Shown here one piece after another: positions 50,591 through 59,596 of a stretch of 64,000 bases of DNA (positions within the stretch are counted from its first letter, which is position 1; every line of letters starts with the position of its first letter). This DNA comes from Halioglobus sp. (GTDB taxonomy: Bacteria > Pseudomonadota > Gammaproteobacteria > Pseudomonadales > Halieaceae). Where the stretch lies: the NCBI GenBank assembly GCA_029246385.1, contig JAQWNG010000013.1:1-64000 (forward strand), in the 5' to 3' direction. The position numbers were made by a program, and so were the translations under genes. Below the pieces are notes generated by a model, which was not told the origin of the DNA, ran no database searches, and saw only the letters and a list, made by a program, of their open reading frames with translations.

Positions 50591-50948
50591 AAATCGACCA
50601 AAAAAAAGTGGCAGTTGCAATTGGCTTAGCACCATTCACGTGAGCGTAGCCATCGACCATAGCGAAGTCACCTTTAAAACTGCCGAAACAAGGGTTACCT
50701 TGTTTTGCCACAGCTTTGCTCCCGTCTGATAAGAGGTGGTTGACTCGCCCCTACGCAGTATAGTCTTCCACCGCTGTATCAGGCAAAGTAGACGTTCAGA
50801 AGGCATCCTCCGACAGGATGGGACCGCTTTTTTCAATTTACCCACTCGACTTGCAAGTGTGGAAAGCGCCTTATGAATGACAAAGGAAAGTTCGATATTA
50901 ATGCCTTTGAGGCAACCGAATTCACTGGGAAGCTGGGGTGCCAAAACC
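50591..50948. other. Degenerate region between DJ-1-like and arsC genes
   Basis: These 358 bases hold no convincing gene. Short frames on both strands lack ribosome-binding sites. A 34-codon frame opening at the ATG near 50874 runs into arsC in another frame. The region could be the remains of a regulator or mobile element, but no transposase motif or terminal repeat was found. No arsR is present where it is usually expected. Confidence 0.35.
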
Positions 50949-51419
50949 ATGAAACTATTATTTATCTGCACTCATAATCGCTGCCGCAGTATTTTAGCTG
51001 AGGCTATTACCAACCACTTTGGTGAAGGCCGAATAATCGCCAAATCAGCAGGCACTAGCCCTGTTGGCGATGTTCATCCGCTGTCACTTAAATATTTGGC
51101 CGAGGCGGACATCCCTACCGAGGACCTATCTAGTCAATCCTGGGACGAGCATCAACACTGGCAGGCGGATGTGGTGATTACTGTCTGTGACTCGGCGGCA
51201 GGTGAGGCTTGCCCGGTCTGGCTTGATCAATGTCTTAAGGTGCACTGGGGTTTGGCAGATCCGTCAAGACTTGAAGACAGCGAAGACGCTATTGCTGAGG
51301 CGCTTACAAAAACCATCGCCATTATGCAATGGCGGATTGAAGCATTGTTGACGAATGATTTAGATAGCATGGGGCATCAAGAACTTGCAGCTACCTTCAA
51401 TGCATTGGGGATACAATAG
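50949..51419 (+). CDS. arsC: Arsenate reductase, low-molecular-weight phosphatase (thioredoxin) type
   Basis: A 156-residue arsenate reductase. The P-loop CTHNRCRS holds the catalytic Cys7 and Arg13, and [11 protein letters not shown] holds the two redox cysteines used in the thioredoxin-coupled class. The ATG at 50949 gives the usual N-terminus MKLLFIC; 24 extra upstream codons are rejected. It shares one base with the GTG start of the ACR3 gene, forming a detoxification pair: arsenate to arsenite, then export. Confidence 0.93.
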   Translation: MKLLFICTHNRCRSILAEAITNHFGEGRIIAKSAGTSPVGDVHPLSLKYLAEADIPTEDLSSQSWDEHQHWQADVVITVCDSAAGEACPVWLDQCLKVHWGLADPSRLEDSEDAIAEALTKTIAIMQWRIEALLTNDLDSMGHQELAATFNALGIQ

Positions 51420-52435
51420 TGGGGATTTTCGAACGCTATCTTAGCATTTGGGTTGGTCTGAGTATTATTGCCGGTGTGGTATTGGGTAATCTTTTCCCCC
51501 CGGTATTTTCGTTGATTGCGACTTGGGAATATGCCCATGTCAATTTGCTGATCGCCGTGCTGATTTGGCTAATGATTTATCCTATGATGATTCAAGTGGA
51601 CTTTTCGGCGCTTAAATATGTTGGTAAAAAACCCAAAGCCTTAATCCTGACCTTAATCGTTAACTGGATTGTAAAGCCTTTCACCATGGCGGCTTTAGGC
51701 TGGCTATTTTTTCATTTCATTTTTGCGGATTTCGTTAGCCCAGAAACCGCCAATGAATATATTGCCGGCATGATCTTATTGGGCGTAGCTCCCTGTACAG
51801 CAATGGTTTTTATTTGGAGCCAACTGACCAAAGGCGATCCTAACTATACGCTGATACAGGTATCGGTTAACGACATTATTATGATTTTTGCTTTTGCACC
51901 GATTACGGCTTTTTTATTGGGCATTACTGACATTACTGTGCCATGGGCAACGCTCGTACTGTCGGTGATTTTATATGTCGTGCTGCCGTTACTGGCCGCC
52001 TACCTAACTCGATATTTTATGCACGATAACATTTCAGAGTTTGTCGATACTTTAAAGCCTTTATCCGTTATTGGATTGCTGGCTACGGTGTTATTGTTAT
52101 TTGGTTTTCAGGCAGAAACTATTTTAGAAAAACCACAAAGTATTGTGATGATTGCTATCCCCCTCATTATTCAGAGTTATGGAATTTTCTTCATCGCTTA
52201 TTTCGCTGCACGTTATATCAAGCTCAACCATAATGTCGCAGCTCCTTCAGCATTGATCGGCACAAGTAACTTTTTTGAATTAGCCGTGGCCGTTGCCATT
52301 TCACTGTTTGGACTCCATTCAGGTGCGGCGTTAGCCACCATAGTGGGCGTACTGGTCGAAGTGCCGGTCATGCTATCGCTGGTTAAATTTGCCAATAAGA
52401 CGCGCCATTGGTTTCCAAAAATTAATGAAAGTTAA
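51419..52435 (+). CDS. acr3: ACR3-family arsenite efflux permease
   Basis: A 338-residue inner-membrane arsenite exporter with about ten helices. The conserved helix-4 cysteine is Cys126 in [14 protein letters not shown], and the C-terminal helix-9 region has [13 protein letters not shown] and [10 protein letters not shown], both family hallmarks. The start is GTG overlapping the arsC stop. Together with arsC this is a two-gene arsenic resistance unit lacking a visible arsR. The following 269 bases hold no gene. Confidence 0.94.
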   Translation: MGIFERYLSIWVGLSIIAGVVLGNLFPPVFSLIATWEYAHVNLLIAVLIWLMIYPMMIQVDFSALKYVGKKPKALILTLIVNWIVKPFTMAALGWLFFHFIFADFVSPETANEYIAGMILLGVAPCTAMVFIWSQLTKGDPNYTLIQVSVNDIIMIFAFAPITAFLLGITDITVPWATLVLSVILYVVLPLLAAYLTRYFMHDNISEFVDTLKPLSVIGLLATVLLLFGFQAETILEKPQSIVMIAIPLIIQSYGIFFIAYFAARYIKLNHNVAAPSALIGTSNFFELAVAVAISLFGLHSGAALATIVGVLVEVPVMLSLVKFANKTRHWFPKINES

Positions 52436-52704
52436 GGTTAGTTGTTAAGAATAATATATACAACTTAAACATGTCTTCAATAAATAAAGATCTGCAAGAT
52501 CAATGATCCAGTGGTAGAAAGAGACCCACCATTGGTGACAAGAAGCATGTAAAGTATCGAGTAAATAAGCAAAGTACTATGGAGAACTAAGCTCCGACCA
52601 TCGGCAGATGCTTACGACCAAGGTGAGCAGGATGACTTACCGTTCCTATGAGGTCGACATCAACGACCGGTTTCGATAAGGTAATAAAGGTAAGGAGTTT
52701 AACT

Positions 52705-53115
52705 ATGACTATGACTGTGGCAGGTTCAAAGGATACAAATGATCAGCAGGGCTCTATCCGGGCGCTGTTTGACGACTGGAATAACGCATTGCAAACGCAA
52801 AACCCAGCAGAGGTTGTAACGCTATATGCGGCTGATGCCATTCTTCTTCCCACGGTATCCAACAAAGTGCGCCGGACCCCTGCGGAAATCGAGGATTACT
52901 TCATCGATTTTCTTGCTAGGGGGCCAAGTGGCGCCATCAACGAATCCGATGTGCGCACCTTTGGCGATATTGCCATACACTCGGGTATTTATACGTTCAG
53001 CTTTAGTGACGCGTCGCGGGTACAGGCACGCTTTACCTTCGTCTATCATTGGAATGGCACGCTCTGGCAAATTATCGAGCACCATTCTTCTAAGATGCCC
53101 GAAACATCGGTATAG
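52705..53115 (+). CDS. SnoaL-like / DUF4440-type protein (SgcJ/EcaC family)
   Basis: A 136-residue NTF2-fold protein. ATG after AAGGAG is chosen; an in-frame start 19 codons earlier has no such site. Seen: IRALFDDWNNALQTQNPAEVVTLYAADAILLPTVSN, the typical first helix and strand, ATWP-free central part and FTFVYHWNGTLWQIIEHHSSKMP at the end, as in SgcJ/EcaC-type proteins (often calcium/calmodulin-kinase-association-like). Function unknown. It converges with the alcohol dehydrogenase gene nine bases away. Confidence 0.85.
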   Translation: MTMTVAGSKDTNDQQGSIRALFDDWNNALQTQNPAEVVTLYAADAILLPTVSNKVRRTPAEIEDYFIDFLARGPSGAINESDVRTFGDIAIHSGIYTFSFSDASRVQARFTFVYHWNGTLWQIIEHHSSKMPETSV

Positions 53116-53124
53116 CCGGATAAA

Positions 53125-54102
53125 TCAACGGGTAAGATCGATCAACACTTTGCACTGGCCAGAGGGGCTGCGGAGTGCCTCAAACGCAGCGGGCACTTGG
53201 TCCAGACTAACCACATCAGTAATCATCGCGCTGGCATCCACGCGCCCAGCAACCATCATATCGATCGCAAACTGGAAGTCGTCCTTATCGTACCCCACAG
53301 CCCATTGGATGCGCAGTTCTTTCAAGAACGCCGTGAGTGGAACGATCTCATCGGGGTTATCACAAACCCCAATACCCATGATAACGCCTCTAGCCGGAGC
53401 ACGCTCAATGCAGGCTTGCAATATACCTGGCGCACCAACACACTCGATCTGTACCCCGGGTGCAGCCTGAGTCAGCGCATTAAACTGCGCCCCCACATCA
53501 CCTGCGGGGTCAACGAACTGTGTGAAGCCAAGGGTGCGAGCCATATCCAGCCGCGTCGGCGACATTTCACTTAACACCACAGAGCGTGCGCCAAAAAAAC
53601 GGCTCCAAATAGCGCAGGCCAGCCCAATAGGCCCTGCGCCAATAATTAGCACATCTTTTTCAGCGATGCCCTCAGCCATTTTCACTGAGTGCAGCCCTAC
53701 GGCCAAAGGCTCTATCAAAGCCCCGCGATTGTCGTCGAGTGCGTCGGGCACTTTGAGTACCAGTTCATGTCCCACTTTGACGTACTCGGAATAGGCACCT
53801 GTGATATCACCAAGACCAATGGTTTTCTCGCCGATAAATGGCAAAGAGGTAACACGGTCGCCTGGCAGAAATGTACCTGCGGGCACACTAGGACCTACTT
53901 CCACCACGTCACCAATAAACTCGTGACCAAAGACGGTATCGACCGGTGCCATAAACGGACCCTCTCGGGATGCGTGGATATCGGTGCCACAAATGCCGCA
54001 GCGGCGCACCTTCACGAGCATTTCATTATCGGCAATGGCGGGCGTAGCCACATCCTTAATCATCAGCGGCTGTCCGGGGCCTTGAAATACGGCTGCCTTC
54101 AT
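53125..54102 (-). CDS. Zinc-type alcohol dehydrogenase (MDR), short form
   Basis: A 325-residue medium-chain dehydrogenase. Catalytic-zinc motif CGICGTDIHAS and GHEFIGDVVEVG are clear; the cofactor loop is IGAGPIGLACAIW. The four-cysteine structural-zinc lobe is absent: the region after GDRVTSLPF reads IGEKTIGLGDITGAYSEYV. The start is at the ATG after AAAGGTG, ten codons inside the longest frame. It probably oxidises a sugar- or diol-type alcohol; substrate unknown. Confidence 0.88.
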   Translation of the reverse strand: MKAAVFQGPGQPLMIKDVATPAIADNEMLVKVRRCGICGTDIHASREGPFMAPVDTVFGHEFIGDVVEVGPSVPAGTFLPGDRVTSLPFIGEKTIGLGDITGAYSEYVKVGHELVLKVPDALDDNRGALIEPLAVGLHSVKMAEGIAEKDVLIIGAGPIGLACAIWSRFFGARSVVLSEMSPTRLDMARTLGFTQFVDPAGDVGAQFNALTQAAPGVQIECVGAPGILQACIERAPARGVIMGIGVCDNPDEIVPLTAFLKELRIQWAVGYDKDDFQFAIDMMVAGRVDASAMITDVVSLDQVPAAFEALRSPSGQCKVLIDLTR

Positions 54103-54276
54103 ACGTTTCACCTTTCGTCTAACGGCGCACACTGCGTATTGTAGCTTGCGGCGTTGTTGTTGCGTTCAAATTAAGGATCGATGCATTACCCCATAGCGGG
54201 CAATGCGGGCGGACTGTGCTGCAGTTTCAAATACGGCACCCACACCATAGCGCTGCCCGTACTGGCATGATTCCTT

Positions 54277-54681
54277 TTAAGCACGGTCTTTTAGCAAATC
54301 ACGGATCTCAGTCAACAGCACTTCTTCCTTACTCGGAGCCGGCGGCGCAGATGGCGCTGCCTCTTCTTCTTTCTTCAAAGAATTAATCACTTTAATCACC
54401 ATAAAAATCGCAAAAGCAATAATAGTAAAGTCGATCACGGTCTGAATAAACGCGCCATAGCTGATGACAACCGCGGGCACATCTCCCACAGCCTCCTTAA
54501 CCGTGAAAGCCAGATCAGAAAAATCAACTCCGCCTAGGGCAACACCGATTGGCGGCATAATCACCCCACCGACTAACGCCGATACAATTTTTCCAAAGGC
54601 AGCACCAATAATGATACCGACGGCCATATCAACCACATTGCCTTTTACGGCGAACTCTTTAAATTCACTCATCATACCCAT
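54277..54681 (-). CDS. mscL: Large-conductance mechanosensitive channel
   Basis: A 134-residue membrane channel that opens on hypo-osmotic shock. Helix M1 reads [29 protein letters not shown], the gate region; M2 is around residues 74-98 ([23 protein letters not shown]), and the C-terminal helix has [16 protein letters not shown]. Length is normal. The ribosome-binding site TGAGGAA fits the first of the nearby ATGs. Confidence 0.97.
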   Translation of the reverse strand: MGMMSEFKEFAVKGNVVDMAVGIIIGAAFGKIVSALVGGVIMPPIGVALGGVDFSDLAFTVKEAVGDVPAVVISYGAFIQTVIDFTIIAFAIFMVIKVINSLKKEEEAAPSAPPAPSKEEVLLTEIRDLLKDRA

Positions 54682-55138
54682 AATTATTTCCTCATTGTCT
54701 CGTTAGTAACGCGTTTAGTGTAGTCACGCAGTGCCGGCGGTGTCTCAATGGCGTGAGTGATAAGTCTACCATCTCCTCATCAACCTCTTCCGCTATTAAA
54801 CCCCAGTACCTGAACCGAATTTATGCCTTGCACCGTTCCCATTCGCACCGGTTTGCTATAGTCCAATCCAATTTGACCTGACAGAGTGCGACCATCTCAG
54901 TGGCCTCGCGCCTTATGTTAACCCCAACGTCATAAATCGCCAAATAACGAGATTACCCAGAGGGCCCGTCAGTGTCCGGTTGAGCAGCTCCCGTGCTGTG
55001 AACACAGACAAGAGGAAATGTGACGAGAATTTCGCCGCCAACGCTGAAAGTAGATAACACCCACCTATTTTCGGCGGAAGCAGTGACCGCGCCATATCGA
55101 GAGTGCGTGTACCTTAGGCAAACAAAAAGAACTGCGGA
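54682..55138. other. Intergenic region upstream of mscL
   Basis: These 457 bases hold the mscL promoter region but no gene that can be supported; frames on the minus strand up to 111 codons lack start signals and coding character. Confidence 0.4.
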
Positions 55139-55297
55139 ATGACCGCAACAATAGAAGCAAATAAATCTAAGAAAAAAAGAAAACAAGTAACCCGCTTGGA
55201 CCATTGGTTTCAGCTGCGCGACCCTCGGCTGGTTCTGGCCATGTGGTTCGCCATTGTCGCACTGTTGTTGCAGCTGCGATATGATCAACAGTGTTAG
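55139..55297 (+). CDS. Possible small membrane protein, 52 aa
   Basis: A short frame with a plausible protein: a lysine-rich N-terminus (NKSKKKRKQ), LDHWFQLRDPRLVL and one hydrophobic helix (MWFAIVALLLQL) before the stop. Positive-inside topology with one membrane segment fits a small inner-membrane protein. The ribosome-binding site is weak. An opposing frame of 111 codons overlaps it. Confidence 0.35.
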   Translation: MTATIEANKSKKKRKQVTRLDHWFQLRDPRLVLAMWFAIVALLLQLRYDQQC

Positions 55298-55321
55298 AGG
55301 CCGTGATTCGTCTCTAGCAGA

Positions 55322-55456
55322 TCAGTTCGGCAAGTAGATGAATTCGTATTCAGGCTGATCCCTCTGGGACAGGTCCCGATCAGCCATAATGCCACGGTAA
55401 CGACCATTTCGGCGCTCCGGCCGCTCGCCACGCAGTGTGATCGGCTCATCGGACAC
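55322..55456 (-). CDS. Possible small ORF or C-terminal remnant, 44 aa
   Basis: A GTG-started frame 15 bases after the stop of the Coq4-motif gene reads SDEPITLRGERPERRNGRYRG, then a short acidic tail ending EYEFIYLPN. Composition looks coding, but there is no strong ribosome-binding site. It could be a small co-translated protein or a fragment of a gene once longer. Confidence 0.3.
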   Translation of the reverse strand: MSDEPITLRGERPERRNGRYRGIMADRDLSQRDQPEYEFIYLPN

Positions 55457-55471
55457 GCCTGATCGTAAGGT

Positions 55472-56446
55472 TCAGTTCGAAGTCACCTTGTCGCGAACTC
55501 CCAGCTCGATGCGCATTTCAGTGAGAGGCTGGTTCGCGCGGGCGAAAAAGTCGATGTCCTGAAACACATCGCAGAGAAGCGCCCTGCCTCGGCTGATCGC
55601 ATCGGCGATGCGTTCGGGTCCACTTGGCTGATCTAGATTATGGATATGACCAGGGGCCACCAAGCTTCGTAGCATACCCGTCTCGAAAATGCTCACGGCG
55701 CCGATAAAGCCCAAGGTTGCGCCCGGCAGGCTGCTCGCGGCAGCCTGAAAGGCGGTGACTTCCATTTCGCCCATGGGAGTCGTGTCAAAATCACCAAGGA
55801 CATGAATCCAGTCGTGGCGAGCCAACGCCTCATCGGCAGACCCAATGCTGCCTGGCATCTTGAAATCTCTTGCCTGGTAGAAATCCCACACATGTCGGCC
55901 GATACTTTCTGCCGGACAGAATTCCAGCTTCGACCATTTTTCGATGGTCTCCGGCTCTTCTTCCATAGTGAAGGTAAAAGCCTGCTCGCCGTAGCGCGAG
56001 AACAACTCCTCGAAGCGCGGATTTTGTCGGTCTAACTCACCAATCCAGTTGCATCGGTAGAAGTCTTGGAGTGCCGAATGGCTTGCATGAGTCGCCAGGT
56101 CGCGCGCCAATTCCAAGCTGCTGCTCTCGACACCAAGCGAAGCGGTCCAATCCTCGATGTTCTGCTCAAGCCACATCGGAATCGGCGCGGCCAAAATTTC
56201 GGCCATGACCATCAACTCGATCAACTCAATCCTTTGCTCTTGAGACCGAAGTCCGGAGGCGACTGCATCGATTGTCGTGCCCTGAAGTTGCTCAAAATCG
56301 ACGTCGAGCCCAACCAACCGTTCGAAAAGGACGTGCAGCAGCCTTGGTTGCAGAGGATTCACCCATCCGTCGACACCTTTGCACGCAGTCACAACGGCTT
56401 GGGCCAGGAACGGGGCTTCCTTGTGAGTGCTGTGGACGAGAAACAT
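55472..56446 (-). CDS. Protein with Coq4-type metal motif, 324 aa
   Basis: The C-terminal half has the Coq4 signature: His211-Asp212-x-x-His215, then eleven residues, then Glu227 (HDxxHx11E), the proposed zinc site of the ubiquinone-synthesis protein Coq4. It is preceded by a GSIGSADEALAR stretch, as in Coq4. The N-terminal 130 residues form a helical domain (SQEQRIELIELMVMAEILA), TerB-like in look. Coq4 helps decarboxylate and hydroxylate ubiquinone intermediates; what this longer protein does is unknown. It stands alone; the 277 bases up to the thrS-like gene show nothing recognised. Confidence 0.7.
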   Translation of the reverse strand: MFLVHSTHKEAPFLAQAVVTACKGVDGWVNPLQPRLLHVLFERLVGLDVDFEQLQGTTIDAVASGLRSQEQRIELIELMVMAEILAAPIPMWLEQNIEDWTASLGVESSSLELARDLATHASHSALQDFYRCNWIGELDRQNPRFEELFSRYGEQAFTFTMEEEPETIEKWSKLEFCPAESIGRHVWDFYQARDFKMPGSIGSADEALARHDWIHVLGDFDTTPMGEMEVTAFQAAASSLPGATLGFIGAVSIFETGMLRSLVAPGHIHNLDQPSGPERIADAISRGRALLCDVFQDIDFFARANQPLTEMRIELGVRDKVTSN

Positions 56447-56723
56447 CTACTGGGAGCCTTTGTTTTTCGCTTATGAATAGCAGCCAGGAATTACAAACTG
56501 CGTTTGGCGAAGTATAAACACTACTAACGGGGCATTGGCAAGAAATCGACTCACACCCTCCCCGCTTCCTATCTTAAGTTGCCAAGGGGGTAAAAAGGAA
56601 TACCTTAATGCAATCAGTAGCTCAAGGACTTAACTGCTGGTGGTGGCAATCCGGGCAGCGCACGCTGCTACAAACTTTTAACTCACAATGCGCTCGTCGC
56701 GATACTTGCCTTGCGAGCGACTG

Positions 56724-58661
56724 CTAGCCCCATCCCGGAACGCTACAAAAATCAACAAGGCCCGCTAACGCACTATCGAGGTCCTCATATTCAATATTGG
56801 TACCGTCCAGAAGTCGTAATTTAATCCGCCCTGTCTCGGCTTCCCGTGCACCAATAATCACCATATAGGGCACCTTTCTTAGCGCCTGCTGGCGGATTTT
56901 GTAACCGATCTTCTCGTTACTGTCATCCACAATGCAACGCAAACCCGCGCCTTCAAACGCCGCACATAACTGCATCACCGTCTCATTCTGCGCCTCGGTA
57001 ATACTCAATAGACTCACCTGTACGGGCGCCAACCAGGCAGGAAGCTTTCCAGCATAGTGTTCCAGAAGAATACCTATAAATCGCTCCAGAGAACCGAACA
57101 ATGCCCGATGAAGCATGACGGGGCGCTGGCGCTCGCCGTGCTCATCCACGTAATCTAACGAAAACCGCTCGGGGAGATTCATGTCGACCTGTAGCGTTCC
57201 ACACTGCCAGTCTCGTCCGATTGCGTCACGCAGCACAAACTCGAGTTTTGGCCCATAAAAAGCGCCTTCACCGGGGTTCACGTCATACTCCAACTGCAGG
57301 GCCTGTAAGGAGTCGACGAGCGCCGCTTCCACCGTATCCCACGTCGCATCATCACCCATCCGGTTCTCTGGGCGGGTAGATAGTTTGATGCTTATATCGT
57401 CGAAACCAAACTGCCGATATATGCCCAGAACTAATTCAATAATGTTGGTGCACTCGGACTGCAGCTGGCCGGGGGTACAATAAATATGCGCATCATCCTG
57501 CGTAAAGTGGCGGACGCGCAGCAAGCCATGTAACGACCCGGAAGGCTCGTATCGGTGCACCTTGCCAAACTCCGACATTCTTATTGGTAATTCGCGGTAG
57601 CTCTTCAGACCGACCTTATACATCAGCACACTACCGGGGCAGCTCATCGGCTTTAACGCCAACGTTTTCTCGTCAGGCGTCCGAGTCGTGTACATGTGCT
57701 CTTGATAGTTCTGCCAGTGTCCCGATATCTCCCACAGGGCGCGGTCCATCATATCCGGGGTATTGACTTCCACATAGCCAGCATCTTTTTGGCGCCGGCG
57801 CATGTAATCGATAAGTGTTTGAAACAACGTCCAGCCATTAGGCTGCCAGAAAACTGCACCAGTCGCTTCCTCATGAAAGTAGAAAAGCTTCAATTCTTTA
57901 CCGACACGCCGGTGATCCCGCCTTTCAGCCTCGGCCACTCTATTGATATGTGCACGCAGATCTTTCTTATTCGCCCATGCGGTGCCATAGATTCGTTGCA
58001 GCTGCTCGTTGCTGGCATCGCCGCGCCAATAGGCGCCTGATATCCTTGTCAACGCCACATGTTCGAGGAATCGTGTATTAGGCACGTGGGGGCCACGACA
58101 CATATCGATATACTCATCGTGGAGGTACAGTGCCAAGGGCGCATCGCCCGGAATTTCCTCAATCAACTTTAGCTTATAAGCCTCCCCACGCTGTTCGAAT
58201 ATTTCAATAACGTCTTCGCGGGGAAGAACCCGCTTTTCTACATTGTAGTGCGTAGCAATGAGCTGCTGCATACGCGCCTCAATATTCTCAAGGTCCAGCG
58301 CAGTAAACGGACGTTCAAAAGCGATATCATAGTAAAAGCCATCATCGATAACAGGGCCGATCACCATTTTCGCACCGGGGAACAATTGCTTTACCGCGTG
58401 CCCAACCAGATGCGCACAGGAGTGACGAATAATATCCAGCCCCTCAGAATCACGGTCCGTGATTATCGTTACATCAGCATCTGAGGTAATAATGTCACAC
58501 GCATCCATCAGCTCACCGTTCACTTTTCCAGCAACAGTGGCCCGTGCCAATCCGGGCCCAATACTACTGGCAACCTCGAGCAATGACGGTGGCGTGACGA
58601 AACGTTTCACACTATTGTCAGGTAATGTGATCGTGACTGTTGTATCTAACGCAGGATTCAT
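56724..58661 (-). CDS. thrS: Threonyl-tRNA synthetase, likely second copy (ThrS2)
   Basis: A full 645-residue synthetase. TGS domain (1-68), editing domain with HSCAH (80-84) and CRGPH (188-192), class II core and anticodon domain are all present. The zinc ligands Cys341, His392 and His518 are retained. It overlaps folE2 by four bases (ATGA) and is not followed by infC-rpmI-rplT, the usual housekeeping context, which suggests a paralogue. In zinc-starvation regulons a second ThrRS often keeps company with FolE2, PyrC2 and QueD2 (established knowledge); the retained ligands make it unclear how it would help. Confidence 0.93.
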   Translation of the reverse strand: MNPALDTTVTITLPDNSVKRFVTPPSLLEVASSIGPGLARATVAGKVNGELMDACDIITSDADVTIITDRDSEGLDIIRHSCAHLVGHAVKQLFPGAKMVIGPVIDDGFYYDIAFERPFTALDLENIEARMQQLIATHYNVEKRVLPREDVIEIFEQRGEAYKLKLIEEIPGDAPLALYLHDEYIDMCRGPHVPNTRFLEHVALTRISGAYWRGDASNEQLQRIYGTAWANKKDLRAHINRVAEAERRDHRRVGKELKLFYFHEEATGAVFWQPNGWTLFQTLIDYMRRRQKDAGYVEVNTPDMMDRALWEISGHWQNYQEHMYTTRTPDEKTLALKPMSCPGSVLMYKVGLKSYRELPIRMSEFGKVHRYEPSGSLHGLLRVRHFTQDDAHIYCTPGQLQSECTNIIELVLGIYRQFGFDDISIKLSTRPENRMGDDATWDTVEAALVDSLQALQLEYDVNPGEGAFYGPKLEFVLRDAIGRDWQCGTLQVDMNLPERFSLDYVDEHGERQRPVMLHRALFGSLERFIGILLEHYAGKLPAWLAPVQVSLLSITEAQNETVMQLCAAFEGAGLRCIVDDSNEKIGYKIRQQALRKVPYMVIIGAREAETGRIKLRLLDGTNIEYEDLDSALAGLVDFCSVPGWG

Positions 58662-59584
58662 GACGCTCCAGTACCTGATTGTTGAGTCTGTTTCTGGTCG
58701 ATGACCACAGCGTTGTGCGCATGCAGGCTTTCCTGATGCTCAACTTTAAGCCAGTAATCGGCGATATTTGGTAGGTGTTCGAGGCAGCGCTTGATACGCC
58801 GAGCAGCATCCTCACAGAACATCAGGTTCTCAGCATTGAGCCGGGCAAATTCCTGTTCATCCACACGCTTGACCGCAGTTTGCACCGGGGTACCAATGAC
58901 CGATTCCAACTGCTCGACGAACGAGGGAAAATCCGGCCATGGATTATTGTCGTCGATCACCAGTTTTACATAAGCGTAGGAGCGCTGAGCGTGGGGGGTG
59001 GCCACACTGCCTTGCTCTGACTCAATCCATTGAAGTAAGGATCCTTTGTCCAGCGTTTTTTCGCCAAAATGTGTGTCTATCGCATTGGCCAGCAATTGCC
59101 GCGACAGCGAGGCAGAACACGGGCAAGTACTAGAGTATGGAATAGTGAGTTCAATCTCATAGTGTCGTTTGGTATCGCCCGACACCCCGCGGATCACCAT
59201 CGGGTAGGCTTGGTAACCACTTTCGTCGCTTATTAGCGAAGGTCGCATCAGGAGCAGCTCAAATGCGAGCTCGATCTTTGCACTATTACTCAACCCCGAC
59301 TGTGAGCTAACTGCTTCATCCAGCATTCGATCAAGCGTCGATTTAGTGCACAACGCCCTGTCCAACTGATTGAGAATGGTATAGAGTCGGGACATGTGGA
59401 TACCCTTTGACGAAGCATCGCTGAGACTCACATAAATATTCGCTGTCGCCTGCAACATCCGAGTCTCGTCAGCACCGAGCATAATCGGTACATCAATTTT
59501 CTCCATACCCACCCATTGCAAAGCAAATGCGTCGTGCTTGACTGTGCTATTGGCTATATCGGGTAACTTATCGGACCTGTACAT
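58658..59584 (-). CDS. folE2: GTP cyclohydrolase I type 2 (FolE2)
   Basis: A 308-residue enzyme that makes 7,8-dihydroneopterin triphosphate for folate or queuosine, able to replace the zinc-requiring FolE because it accepts other metals. Family marks: KGIHMSRL (60-67), GLSNSAKIELAFELLL, and STCPCSASLSRQ with the active-site Cys154. It lies between the dihydroorotase (12-base gap upstream) and thrS genes in one operon. FolE2 is a classic member of Zur regulons. Confidence 0.95.
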   Translation of the reverse strand: MYRSDKLPDIANSTVKHDAFALQWVGMEKIDVPIMLGADETRMLQATANIYVSLSDASSKGIHMSRLYTILNQLDRALCTKSTLDRMLDEAVSSQSGLSNSAKIELAFELLLMRPSLISDESGYQAYPMVIRGVSGDTKRHYEIELTIPYSSTCPCSASLSRQLLANAIDTHFGEKTLDKGSLLQWIESEQGSVATPHAQRSYAYVKLVIDDNNPWPDFPSFVEQLESVIGTPVQTAVKRVDEQEFARLNAENLMFCEDAARRIKRCLEHLPNIADYWLKVEHQESLHAHNAVVIDQKQTQQSGTGAS

Positions 59585-59596
59585 AGAAATATTGGC

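Noticed and set aside
50636-50971. 111-codon minus-strand frame between DJ-1-like and arsC genes, possible transposase remnant
   Set aside because: No transposase motif, inverted ends or start signal could be found.
54953-55288. 111-codon minus-strand frame opposite the 52-residue frame
   Set aside because: Cysteine/phenylalanine-rich low-complexity composition and no ribosome-binding site; it looks like a shadow.
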